The translations under genes were made by a program, and so were the position numbers. From Akkermansiaceae bacterium (lineage in GTDB: Bacteria; Verrucomicrobiota; Verrucomicrobiia; Verrucomicrobiales; Akkermansiaceae), in NCBI GenBank assembly GCA_028293225.1, contig JAQGPE010000145.1, positions 1 to 10,090 on the forward strand: DNA of 10,090 nt. Reading direction: 5' to 3'. Below the pieces are notes generated by a model. The model saw nothing but the letters and a program-made list of their open reading frames with translations. It was not told the origin of the DNA and did no database searches. Below, piece after piece: positions 1-6,959 of the stretch; positions within the stretch are counted from its first letter, which is position 1, and every line of letters starts with the position of its first letter.

Positions 1-544
1 GCCAGTGCTCTTCAAATCCGTCCGGCAGGGCATGGCGCTGATCGATGCTGCACTCGACCAGCGCCTGGTAGCAGGCCGGATTATCTGCCCTACCCTCCAG
101 CTCGCGGAGCGTTTCCGGCTCCATCCAGCCATGTTCGGGAAAAGGCCTTCCGGTGCGGAGGACTTCCAGGCGTTCGTTTGCCAATCGCCCGATCACGGGC
201 GGGTCGATCCAGCGCAGTTCCTTGTGAACCGCGCGCTCGACCCGCCCCTGGAAGAACACGCAACCGATCAGGAAAAGAAGTACGCCCCCTACCGTAGGCC
301 AGAGAACGATGCTCCATCGTGGCGGTGACGGCGCGCAGGACAACACGCCGGCGGCATCCCGGACCGGACCGCCCTCCAGGGCCCGGCCGGTGCTCTGCAT
401 GCGCTGCATCAGCTCGCCGCGCACCTCCTCGCGGGCTGCCGGCCACGGCCCCAGGTAGCGTGTCGCGAGTTCTACGAACTCCAACGCCTCCGGGGCGGTG
501 CGAGCGGGGGAAAATCCAGGCGGACCGGAAGCGGGCCGGGTCAT
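1..544 (-). CDS. Hypothetical single-span membrane protein, C-terminus cut by window edge
   Basis: An open frame runs from an ATG at 544 to the left edge without a stop, giving 181 visible residues. The family is not recognised. The N-terminal ~70 residues look soluble and helical, with a run rich in Glu and Arg at about 36-56. A strongly hydrophobic stretch at about residues 78-98 (WSIVLWPTVGGVLLFLIGC is its core) is a likely membrane helix. It is followed by a charged, probably helical region (RLANERLEVLRTGRPF at about 120-135). With only one span and no signal peptide, the N-terminal part is probably cytoplasmic and the rest periplasmic, which is inference. The start lies 4 bp after the stop of the exported coiled-coil gene at 549-1088, so the two are probably co-transcribed and perhaps translationally coupled. 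No good Shine-Dalgarno sequence precedes the ATG. Competing frames on both strands are shadows. Confidence 0.78.
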   Translation of the reverse strand, partial: MTRPASGPPGFSPARTAPEALEFVELATRYLGPWPAAREEVRGELMQRMQSTGRALEGGPVRDAAGVLSCAPSPPRWSIVLWPTVGGVLLFLIGCVFFQGRVERAVHKELRWIDPPVIGRLANERLEVLRTGRPFPEHGWMEPETLRELEGRADNPACYQALVECSIDQRHALPDGFEEHW

Positions 545-548
545 CGGA

Positions 549-1088
549 TCAACGGTGACTGGGTTTGACGTCTTCGGGGATGGCGACTCCGCTGAGAGAG
601 GGGGAAATCGCTGCCCGCAGCAATTTCAGGGACTCGCCCAGCACATAAGCTCTCGCCCCCAGATCGATGGCCTCATTGTCCGCAGCATGGCCGTCCTTCT
701 TCATGCCCTCCAGGGTTTGAAGCATTGTGACGAGGGCGGCCTCCTGCTTTTGCTCCTCCCTGAAAAACCGCAGTTCCTCGGCGCCCAGCTTCGCTTCCAT
801 CTGCTTCGACCTGGCGGCCAGGGTCGCCTTTGCCTCGGCGAGGTCCGTCTTGCCTTTCTCCAGATCCTTTTCGATCTCCGGCTTAGGGCCGAGTTTCAGG
901 ATACGGGTGGTCGAGTCGACGGTACTCCAGTCGAAATAGACGCGGGTGCGGAGGGCGCTAAGGCCCTTCCATTCCAACGCCATCGTCAACTTTCCGACGA
1001 TACTGCGGGAGGGCTCGGCAGCGGAGGCGCTGCCGGGAAGCAGGGGCAGCACGGCGAAACCGGTGAGGAGGAGTGATCTCGTGAACAT
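549..1088 (-). CDS. Exported coiled-coil hypothetical protein
   Basis: This 179-residue protein starts with a classical Sec signal peptide: FTR, a Leu-rich core, then an A-S-A cleavage site near residue 23. The mature protein is therefore expected in the periplasm or outside the cell. Residues about 33-65 look beta-like (LTMALEWKGLSALRTRVYF). Residues about 70-125 are highly charged and helical (Lys/Glu/Ala/Leu heptad-like, including EIEKDLEKGKTDLAEAK) and probably form a coiled coil. The C-terminal part is a further helix and a short polar tail. I do not recognise the family. GGAG lies 7 nt upstream of the ATG and supports this start. The next gene (1-544) begins 4 bp after its stop, suggesting a two-gene minus-strand unit. 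It is divergent from the lipoprotein gene at 1208 across a 119-bp gap. Confidence 0.82.
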   Translation of the reverse strand: MFTRSLLLTGFAVLPLLPGSASAAEPSRSIVGKLTMALEWKGLSALRTRVYFDWSTVDSTTRILKLGPKPEIEKDLEKGKTDLAEAKATLAARSKQMEAKLGAEELRFFREEQKQEAALVTMLQTLEGMKKDGHAADNEAIDLGARAYVLGESLKLLRAAISPSLSGVAIPEDVKPSHR

Positions 1089-1100
1089 GGGATTTCTCCG
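1089..1100 (-). promoter_or_regulatory. Ribosome binding site of the 549-1088 gene
   Basis: On the minus strand GGAG lies at 1099-1096, with 7 nt before the ATG at 1088-1086. This is the clearest Shine-Dalgarno match I examined in the window, and it fixes the start that gives a complete signal peptide. Confidence 0.6.
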
Positions 1101-1171
1101 GACGATGCCGGATCTTCCTGAAATGGCGAGCCGCGATCTGGCGTTCTAACGGCTGAGGACCGGTCTGTCCC

Positions 1172-1200
1172 TTGACTTTTCCGGCAGCTGAAACGACTAC
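1172..1200 (+). promoter_or_regulatory. Possible -35/-10 promoter for the small lipoprotein gene
   Basis: TTGACT at 1172-1177 is a near-consensus -35 box in the 119-bp divergent intergenic gap. A 17-bp spacer leads to GACTAC at 1195-1200, which is a poor -10 box. Transcription would start at or very close to the ATG at 1208, giving a leaderless or near-leaderless mRNA. That fits the absence of a Shine-Dalgarno sequence before this gene. The -10 match is weak, so this is tentative. Confidence 0.25.
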
Positions 1201-1207
1201 TGGCATT

Positions 1208-1669
1208 ATGTCCCGTCTCTCCATTTCCCTGACGTCAGCCGCGGCGATTCTCACCCTGGCCGGTTGCTCCACCGAAACTCCGCTGGACCAGACGATTCCC
1301 GGCAGCCGCCACTCGCCCATGCGCGGGGAAACGCAGTATCTGGAAGGCTACGGACCGGAGCCGGTGGGGATGCGCACGGACACGGCGGTGGTTCCGAGGA
1401 ATACCATCCTGACCGGTGGAGCGCGGGAGATTTCCAGCGGCACCGAAATCACCGGCGGCGGCGAGAGTTCAGGAGGAGAACTGGTTGCGCCGACTTCGAA
1501 GAGCCATCATAACTGGCCGACGGCTGAGGCCATTTCCGGCCGCCCGGGCATGGCGAAAAGCCCCTATACCGGGGAAGTGGTCGATGTCGCTGGACTGCGC
1601 TCGGGCTCGTTGGCCAGCGACCCGACCGCGCCCGCCACGGGTGAGAAGAAGTATTTCCGCGTGCCCTGA
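1208..1669 (+). CDS. Small lipoprotein with SPY/VDV/FRVP tail, function unknown
   Basis: The protein has 153 residues. The ATG at 1208 gives a compact lipoprotein signal (MSRLSISLTS, hydrophobic core, lipobox L-A-G-C with Cys20), so the mature protein should be lipid-anchored to the inner or outer membrane. An upstream ATG at 1172 in the same frame would put a dozen polar residues before the signal and is rejected. The mature chain is low in hydrophobics and has a Gly/Ser-rich linker at about residues 83-91. It ends in a more conserved-looking tail at about 111-153: a G-R-P-G-M turn, S-P-Y-T-G, V-V-D-V, D-P-T and a terminal Y-F-R-V-P. I recall similar tails in short verrucomicrobial lipoproteins but cannot name a family. 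It is probably structural or envelope-associated. It converges on the minus-strand gene at 1707 across a 37-bp gap. Confidence 0.78.
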   Translation: MSRLSISLTSAAAILTLAGCSTETPLDQTIPGSRHSPMRGETQYLEGYGPEPVGMRTDTAVVPRNTILTGGAREISSGTEITGGGESSGGELVAPTSKSHHNWPTAEAISGRPGMAKSPYTGEVVDVAGLRSGSLASDPTAPATGEKKYFRVP

Positions 1670-1677
1670 GACGAAAT

Positions 1678-1690
1678 GGGGGGGGGGGGG
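1678..1690. repeat. 13-G homopolymer tract between convergent genes
   Basis: Thirteen consecutive G on the plus strand begin 8 bp after the TGA of the lipoprotein gene and end 16 bp before the stop of the convergent gene at 1707. It is outside both reading frames, so a length change would not shift either protein. It could be a slippage-prone tract affecting 3' ends or termination, or a sequencing/assembly length error. Confidence 0.9.
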
Positions 1691-1706
1691 ACAGCGGGAG
1701 GATTAT

Positions 1707-1724
1707 CTACGGCACACGCCGTAG
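1707..1724. terminator. Perfect 7-bp-stem hairpin at the gene end
   Basis: CTACGGC (1707-1713), a 4-nt loop ACAC and GCCGTAG (1718-1724) form a perfect inverted repeat. It covers the TAG stop and last codons of the minus-strand gene at 1707-2111. It lies about 40 bp past the stop of the plus-strand lipoprotein gene. Neither side has a T-run, so it is not a canonical intrinsic terminator. It could be a weak bidirectional 3'-end structure between convergent genes. Confidence 0.3.
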
Positions 1725-2111
1725 AATACCGGCCTTTCCGACATGATCGTTTTCCATGATCGCCCGGGTGAGTTGCCTCCAATAGGGGCGCTCCCCGGCG
1801 AACTGGAGAAGATCGAGAATCGAATGATCCCGGAGAAGAGCCTGGATGGACGCTTCCCCTTGAGCGGTAAAATCGGGGCCTCCAGCCCCGTGCGCGAGGC
1901 AGGGGTAGCGGCCCTGATATTCGGCGGCGATCACTTCGAAAGCAGGCTCCTCCTCTCCCTGGCCGGCTTGCCCATTGAGCTTGTCCGCAAGCCAGGAGAG
2001 GATGCAGACGGCGAGTTCCCGGCACTCGGCCGACGCCGCCACCGGCGCCAGGGCGGCGGGTTCGATGAGAGTATATCCTTTCGGTTTCTCCGGAGTTTCG
2101 TTTCCGTCCAT
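1707..2111 (-). CDS. Small acidic hypothetical protein
   Basis: The 134-residue product from the ATG at 2111 begins MDGNETPEKP. It has no signal peptide or membrane span and is probably cytoplasmic. Residues about 27-47 form an amphipathic helix (AECRELAVCILSWLADKL). Residues about 86-130 look alpha-helical, including ALLRDHSILDLLQF and WRQLTRAIME. The family is not recognised. The frame stays open upstream and an alternative ATG at 2153 would add 14 residues (MRLPDSKRG...). I prefer 2111, but neither start has a strong ribosome binding site. Codon use is ordinary for the window and the composition is protein-like, unlike the competing minus-strand frame here. It is divergent from the DUF3142 lipoprotein gene, with about 75 bp between starts, and convergent with the lipoprotein gene at 1208. 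Confidence 0.62.
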   Translation of the reverse strand: MDGNETPEKPKGYTLIEPAALAPVAASAECRELAVCILSWLADKLNGQAGQGEEEPAFEVIAAEYQGRYPCLAHGAGGPDFTAQGEASIQALLRDHSILDLLQFAGERPYWRQLTRAIMENDHVGKAGILRRVP

Positions 2112-2186
2112 GGCGGCGATGGTGCTGCCTCGTTTGCTGTCCGGCAATCGCATCCCGTCGCCAAGAGCTTCCCTGCCACCGGTATT

Positions 2187-3569
2187 TTGAAACGCACCAT
2201 CGTCCCTCTTCTTTCCGCCCTGCTGCTGATTCCCGGCTGCGGGAAGAAGATTGCCGCGCCAGCGGCCCCGGTGGCGACTTCTCCGGTGGACCGCGTCCCG
2301 GGTTTCTGGATCTGGCACCGCTCCTCTCCGCTGAGCGTGCGGGAGACCGCGGCGCTGGCAGCGCTGGGACGGCCCAGGCTGTATCGCCAGATCGTCGAGT
2401 TCGGCTGGCGCGATGGCCAGTGGCGTGCACGCCCGCTGTCGGAGCGCGCACCGGAACTTCCGGCCGGGACCCTGCCGGTGGTTCGGCTGGACCCGGGAGC
2501 CGAGACTCTGGAGCGGCCGGATACGGCGGGGATGCTGGCGAAGTGGCTGCGTTTTTATTTCCCGCAGGGTCATCCCGATGCGCTCCAACTGGACTACGAC
2601 TGCCCGGTGCGACTGCTGCCGCAGTATGCGGCGATGATTGCCCAACTGCGGCGGGACCTGGGGTTGAAGGAAATTTCCGTGACCGCCCTGGCGAGTTGGA
2701 TCAGCGCGCCGGAACTGCCTGCGCTGGGGAGGGCGGTGGAGGAGATGGTGCCGATGTTCTACGACATGACTCCGGACGGCTCGGCTTCGATCAAAGCCGG
2801 ATTTGCCGTGCCGATGGCCGGGGCGGAGGCTGCCAAATGGATCGCGCTCTGGAAGGACTGCCGGACACCATGGCGGGCCGGGCTGCCGGACTTCGAGCGG
2901 CTGAGCCTTTTCGATCCCAATGGCAGCCCTGCGGGTCATCTCAGGCAGTGGAGCCCGGAGGACTTGCTTGATGCGGCCGTCACGGCGATGCCCGCGACCC
3001 ACGGCGGGGCGTTCTTTCGCATCGATCGCGATGCCGGGATGCGGGGCACCGCGCTCCACGCCGGACAGGTGCTGGTGTGGCGGGCTCCTGGTGATGACGA
3101 GCTGCGGGCGATGATCGCCGCGAGCGTCGACGCCGGGGCACGCGGCGTGGTCTGGTTCGCGCTGCCGGTGCCTGGTTTGCGGGCGCATCACAGTCCGGCG
3201 CACCTGGCGGAGCTCATGGGCGGCCGCACGCCGCAGCCGTCGGTCAGAGCGTGGATCGATGCCTCCGGCCGAGTGATCCTGCGCAACGACGGACCGGGGG
3301 ATCTGAGCTTCGATCCGGAGCGTCCGCCGCATTCGTTCGCCCTCTTTTCCAGTGGTCCCGGAGCGTTCGGCATCAGTGGTCCGGGGGGCTTTTACCGGCT
3401 TTCCGAGGACGGCCCCAGGGAGCGCTGTGTAAAATCTGTGTTGTCATTTACGGAGCTGCAAGGGGGCGCGGAAATCGCCAGTGAATCCGGCTTGATAACT
3501 TCCGGGGAAGGCAGAGAGCTGCGGTGGTCGCTCGACGACTCACCACCCTCTCCCCTACCCTCTCCATGA
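2187..3569 (+). CDS. DUF3142-type lipoprotein
   Basis: The product is 460 residues from a TTG start at 2187. That start gives a good lipoprotein signal: M-K-R-T, a Leu-rich core, then L-I-P-G-C with Cys18. The frame is open further upstream to an ATG at 1743, but that extension overlaps the minus-strand gene and buries the signal, so it is rejected. After a short Ala/Pro linker the domain opens with PGFWIWHR (about residues 38-45). It continues through TLPVVRLDPG and the segment DALQLDYDCP (about 131-140), then SVTALASW (about 166-173). These features match my knowledge of DUF3142, an alpha/beta, probably TIM-barrel-like domain of unknown activity. The conserved Asp/Tyr/Asp/Cys segment is a plausible ligand or active site, by inference. 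A later segment (RGVVWFALPVPG, about 318-329) fits a late barrel strand. The C-terminal ~110 residues look like a beta-rich extra domain and end in a Ser/Pro-rich tail. It overlaps the next gene by 4 bp (ATGA), so the two proteins are probably made together. Confidence 0.85.
   Translation: MKRTIVPLLSALLLIPGCGKKIAAPAAPVATSPVDRVPGFWIWHRSSPLSVRETAALAALGRPRLYRQIVEFGWRDGQWRARPLSERAPELPAGTLPVVRLDPGAETLERPDTAGMLAKWLRFYFPQGHPDALQLDYDCPVRLLPQYAAMIAQLRRDLGLKEISVTALASWISAPELPALGRAVEEMVPMFYDMTPDGSASIKAGFAVPMAGAEAAKWIALWKDCRTPWRAGLPDFERLSLFDPNGSPAGHLRQWSPEDLLDAAVTAMPATHGGAFFRIDRDAGMRGTALHAGQVLVWRAPGDDELRAMIAASVDAGARGVVWFALPVPGLRAHHSPAHLAELMGGRTPQPSVRAWIDASGRVILRNDGPGDLSFDPERPPHSFALFSSGPGAFGISGPGGFYRLSEDGPRERCVKSVLSFTELQGGAEIASESGLITSGEGRELRWSLDDSPPSPLPSP
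3541..3565 (+). repeat. Pyrimidine-rich direct repeat at the gene junction
   Basis: CCCTCTCC occurs at 3546-3553 and again at 3558-3565, a 12-bp period, inside an almost purely C/T stretch directly before the ATG at 3566. It encodes the Ser/Pro tail (SPPSPLPSP) of the DUF3142 protein. It resembles CCCTCTCCC-type dispersed intergenic repeats found in many GC-rich genomes. It leaves no Shine-Dalgarno sequence for the following gene. Confidence 0.6.
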
Positions 3570-6500
3570 ACCGCCGCGTCCTGCTGCTGACGCCTCTCCT
3601 GATCGCCTGCGGAGGCTCCTTCGACGAACCTCCACCACCGCTGGCGACCTATCCGCAGCGGGTGCCGGGCAAGGGCTGGCTGGAGGTCCTGGAGGTGGCG
3701 AAGCCATTGAGTCCCGGTTATGACCGCCGCGAGACGCTCAGCATGGCGTGCCAATCGCTGGCGGTTGATTTCCCCAAGCTCACCGCTGCGGAACGGCTGG
3801 CGAAGATCGACGAACTGGTCGCAAGAAATCGCGAGGGGCAGTTCGACGCGCAGACCGCCAACGTGCTGACGGAGATGCGTGAGATGGCCGCCGATGATCC
3901 CACGGTCCGGGCGGCGGCGGATTACCTGGTCTGGCGTTGCAGTGACACCGCTCTGGAGTGGGGCAAGTTGGGGCGGAAACCGGCCGGGCGGAACTACTGG
4001 GACCCGAAGCAATACCAGACTGAGCTGGCCGAGTTCAATTCCCGCAAGGTTCGCCTGGAGGCCGATCTGAAAGAGCACCTGCAGAGTCCGCCCCCCGAGC
4101 TGATCCCCAACTTCCGGATCCAGTTCGCCGCGTTCAAGCTGCTGGCCTGCGACTTCCCTGGCGTGCTCGAAGATTTCCGCCGGATCGAGGCCGACTTTCC
4201 CGGGCATCCGCGAGCGGAGGTCGCACGGTTCATGAGAGGACGCACCCTGCTGGCGCAGTCCCGCTACGAGAACAATCAGGAGGGCAACTGGGGAGCCGGC
4301 AACCGGAACCTGCCGAAGTCGCGGATCGATGCCGTGGCAGTTTTCCAGGACTATCTGCGGGAGTATCCGCAGGGACGCTTCGTGGCGGATGCGCATGGCT
4401 GGATCGGCGCGGCGGCAGCGGATGGAGGTTTCTATGGCGAGGCCACAGGACATCAGCTCGACCGCCTGGAGGTGAGAGCATCCCGCGAGGTGCTGCGCTC
4501 GGTGCTGAGGGACACGGAGAATCTTTTCACGAAGATCTTCATGGAGGGTGAGGACGCGCCGGATCCGGCCGCCCTGGCAGCGACGCTGCCGTGGGACCAG
4601 CTGGCCCGCCACCCGGAAGTCGCGCGGCTGTTCCTGAGCCATGCGCTCGACCCCACCGCGACCAACGAGGTGACGCATTGCTATGAAGGCGACAGCGGTA
4701 AACTGAAATTCCTCCAGCGCCGGATCGTCCTGCCCCAGCCCTTTGCCCGTCGCTCGCTGGAGTTGCTGGGCGCCGCGCTGGCGAAGGCCGGCCCCGCAGC
4801 GGGAAAAGACGATCCCTTTACCCTGCAAGTGCTGGGCTGGTCGGCGCTGCGCGACGGCCACCCTGAGCGTGCGGTGAGGCTCTTCGACCGGGCGCTGAAG
4901 ATCGCCAAGAGCGACGAGCTGCTGGAAGGACGGGCGATGGCCATGACCGCCCTGCGCCGCCACCGCGAGGCGATGGCGAGCTACGATGCGCTGTTCCAGG
5001 ATTTCCCGGATAGTCCGCTCGCTAGGCCGCTGCGCATGAACCGGGCGATCGCCCGCTGCCGTGCCGGTCACGCAGGGGAAGCGCTGGTGGAATTGCTCGA
5101 TCTGTCGGATCAATCCGAGCACCTCGAATACCAGGAGGAAGACACCGTGCCGCCGACGTATGATCTGGTCCCGAAAAGCGAACTGAAGCAGTGGATCGAC
5201 ACGATCTCACAGTTCGCGCCGCTCGACCAACTGGCCGCGCCATTGAAAGACCTGGCGCCGGAAAGTCCGCACGCCTACACGCTGCGGCACTTCGTCCGCA
5301 CCCGCGCCCTGGCCCGCGAGCGCTTTGATCTGGCGCGGCTTTATCTCGACCCCGGGCAGCCGCCCGAAAACCTCAACGAGGGCTACAGGCGCTACGACCA
5401 GCCGAGGCCCATCCGCATGGATCAGGCGTTCTGGGACCGGAAAATCGAGCCCCTGGCCAAGGCGACCCGCGCGGCGAGCCGGAAGGGCAGGAGGTCCGCG
5501 CGGGCGGAGCTGGCGCTCGGCCACCACTGGCGGGATCTGGACGGGAATCTGCTTTTCCTCTACGGCGAAGAAAATCTCCAACGCCGTGAGAACGCCCGGC
5601 TGCTGGGCTTGGGAACCAAGGCCATCGACGCCGAACTCGACTCCGCCTACCGGCTTTTTCACGCCCGAAGTCATTTCCTGCGGGCGGCCGCTTTTCACAA
5701 TCCGAGCACGGAGCTGGCAGCGCTGGAGGAGGCGAATGAAGTGTTGCCCGGGCTGGCCCTCACCCACCGCTATCGCCTGGCCCGTGCGGTGGAAATGAAT
5801 GACACGGCGCTCTCCGCGCGGCTGGTGGCGCGCATCCGCGAGATCGCCCCCGGCAGTCCACAGGCGGCCCGGGTGGTGACGTGGAATTTCCAGCCGCTGG
5901 CGGAGAACGAACCATGGCAGCCAGGGTATCATCCCATCTGGCAGGCGGCGCCCATCATTCTTCTCGCGATTTCCGATCCGGCGAAATCGTTCACGACCTA
6001 CTTCAATGGCTATGACGAGGATAATCCGAATCCCCGGACCGCGCCGCCCGGGCCTGTCGCTCTCTCGCAACTCACTGGCGAATTCTTCGCCGATGGAGCC
6101 GTGAAGGAAAAGCTCGCCGGCCTGCGCAGTGAGTACGACGTTCACCGTAGCGAAATGAGCAAGGACGGCATCTTCACCACCGGGGCGGTGCTCGATGACC
6201 TCGACGGTGCGGCGGCCCTGCCGGAAATGACCGTGGACCTTTTTCATCGCTACGCCGTCGTCCGACTGGGCGGTCAGGCCGTTCCGCCGCTAGAGGGCGA
6301 ATGGCTGCCGCTGAAGCCCTTCTTCGCCTACCGAGAGTCGGTGGAAAAAATCGGCCGCAAGCACGTCGCCGGGGAGAACACCGACGATGTCGTCGCCATG
6401 TGGGAGAACTATCTCAGAGAGTTCCCCGGCGGACCGAAAACGGAGGCCGCCCGGCTGCAGCTCCTGCGAGCGCGGGTCTATCAGATCAGTCCGGTGCCGC

Positions 6501-6952
6501 AGGTCAATGTCTGGAGAACGCCCAAGCCGACCAGCAGCCGCTTCGATCGGGGGATGAGCTTTGATCTGGCAAGCCCTCCCGGCGACGAAGGGGCGATCCG
6601 TAAATCCTTGCTCGCCGATCTGAAAACCTACCAAAAGGACTACCCTCGCGGCCGATACCGGGCCGACGTCAAGCAACTGAGCGCCTCCCTGCTGGCCGAC
6701 GGGGGGGACTACGTCACGGCGCTCGAGCGGCTCTCCAGCCTGCTGGATGACCCGACCCACCCGGAACTGCACCAAGATGCCGCGCTGCGTTTCGCGGAGA
6801 TCGGCCTGCGACTGCTGGACGTGAAGCAGCGAACCGCGCTGGCGAAGGCCTTCCGCCGCAATCCGGCCGTCATGGCCAAGCTGGAGCACCTGGTGCGGGG
6901 CGACACGCGGCTGTTTCAACTGCGCCCGATGATGAAGTGGCTGCGGAACTAA
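3566..6952 (+). CDS. Very large TPR-type lipoprotein (1128 aa)
   Basis: The ATG at 3566 overlaps the upstream TGA (ATGA) and gives a compact lipoprotein signal, MNRRVLLLTPLLIAC, with lipobox L-I-A-C and Cys15. A start at 3524 in the same frame would place 14 extra residues before the signal. The mature protein is almost entirely helical with TPR-like repeats. The clearest lie at about residues 415-510, with alternating small and bulky positions: LGWSALRDGHPERAVRLF, then AMAMTALRRHREAMASYD, then AIARCRAGHAGEALVEL. BamD/YbgF-like elements with a Y-P-x-G-R signature occur at about 258-290, 945-970 and 1018-1055. A Trp/Pro-rich stretch near residues 780-800 separates the two halves. Such proteins usually act as protein-protein scaffolds in the periplasm or at the outer membrane. 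The likely partner is the coupled DUF3142 lipoprotein, by inference. No enzymatic motif is seen. The stop is 7 bp from the stop of the convergent gene. Confidence 0.88.
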   Translation: MNRRVLLLTPLLIACGGSFDEPPPPLATYPQRVPGKGWLEVLEVAKPLSPGYDRRETLSMACQSLAVDFPKLTAAERLAKIDELVARNREGQFDAQTANVLTEMREMAADDPTVRAAADYLVWRCSDTALEWGKLGRKPAGRNYWDPKQYQTELAEFNSRKVRLEADLKEHLQSPPPELIPNFRIQFAAFKLLACDFPGVLEDFRRIEADFPGHPRAEVARFMRGRTLLAQSRYENNQEGNWGAGNRNLPKSRIDAVAVFQDYLREYPQGRFVADAHGWIGAAAADGGFYGEATGHQLDRLEVRASREVLRSVLRDTENLFTKIFMEGEDAPDPAALAATLPWDQLARHPEVARLFLSHALDPTATNEVTHCYEGDSGKLKFLQRRIVLPQPFARRSLELLGAALAKAGPAAGKDDPFTLQVLGWSALRDGHPERAVRLFDRALKIAKSDELLEGRAMAMTALRRHREAMASYDALFQDFPDSPLARPLRMNRAIARCRAGHAGEALVELLDLSDQSEHLEYQEEDTVPPTYDLVPKSELKQWIDTISQFAPLDQLAAPLKDLAPESPHAYTLRHFVRTRALARERFDLARLYLDPGQPPENLNEGYRRYDQPRPIRMDQAFWDRKIEPLAKATRAASRKGRRSARAELALGHHWRDLDGNLLFLYGEENLQRRENARLLGLGTKAIDAELDSAYRLFHARSHFLRAAAFHNPSTELAALEEANEVLPGLALTHRYRLARAVEMNDTALSARLVARIREIAPGSPQAARVVTWNFQPLAENEPWQPGYHPIWQAAPIILLAISDPAKSFTTYFNGYDEDNPNPRTAPPGPVALSQLTGEFFADGAVKEKLAGLRSEYDVHRSEMSKDGIFTTGAVLDDLDGAAALPEMTVDLFHRYAVVRLGGQAVPPLEGEWLPLKPFFAYRESVEKIGRKHVAGENTDDVVAMWENYLREFPGGPKTEAARLQLLRARVYQISPVPQVNVWRTPKPTSSRFDRGMSFDLASPPGDEGAIRKSLLADLKTYQKDYPRGRYRADVKQLSASLLADGGDYVTALERLSSLLDDPTHPELHQDAALRFAEIGLRLLDVKQRTALAKAFRRNPAVMAKLEHLVRGDTRLFQLRPMMKWLRN

Positions 6953-6959
6953 GGAGCAT

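Noticed and set aside
5..558. Plus-strand frames 5-328 and 319-558 and minus-strand frame 90-446
   Set aside because: They compete with the open minus-strand frame 1-544, which alone has a plausible membrane span, normal composition and tight spacing to its neighbour.
1742..1762. CATGATCG direct repeat, two copies 13 bp apart
   Set aside because: It lies within the coding part of the small minus-strand gene (Ile-Met-Glu-Asn-Asp-His), is only 8 bp long and is likely chance.
1743..2186. Upstream extension of the DUF3142 frame from an ATG at 1743
   Set aside because: It overlaps the minus-strand hypothetical gene and would place the lipoprotein signal about 150 residues into the chain.
1564..2451. 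295-aa minus-strand frame
   Set aside because: It is Arg/Ser/Pro/Gly-rich low-complexity translation overlapping better-supported genes on both strands.
2112..3332. Upstream extension of the minus-strand frame ending at 1707 (541 aa in total)
   Set aside because: The part beyond about 2153 is Arg/Pro/His-rich antisense to the DUF3142 gene. Only the last ~134 residues look like a protein, so the gene was trimmed to 1707-2111.
3392..5122. 576-aa minus-strand open frame antisense to the DUF3142 and giant lipoprotein genes
   Set aside because: It is Gln/Arg/His-rich with no recognisable domain, and it lies opposite a well-supported lipoprotein gene. It is typical of the antisense shadow of a GC-rich coding strand.
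5207..6247. 346-aa minus-strand open frame
   Set aside because: It lies opposite the giant lipoprotein gene, with low-complexity Arg/Gly/Gln composition and no signal or motif. It is a shadow frame.
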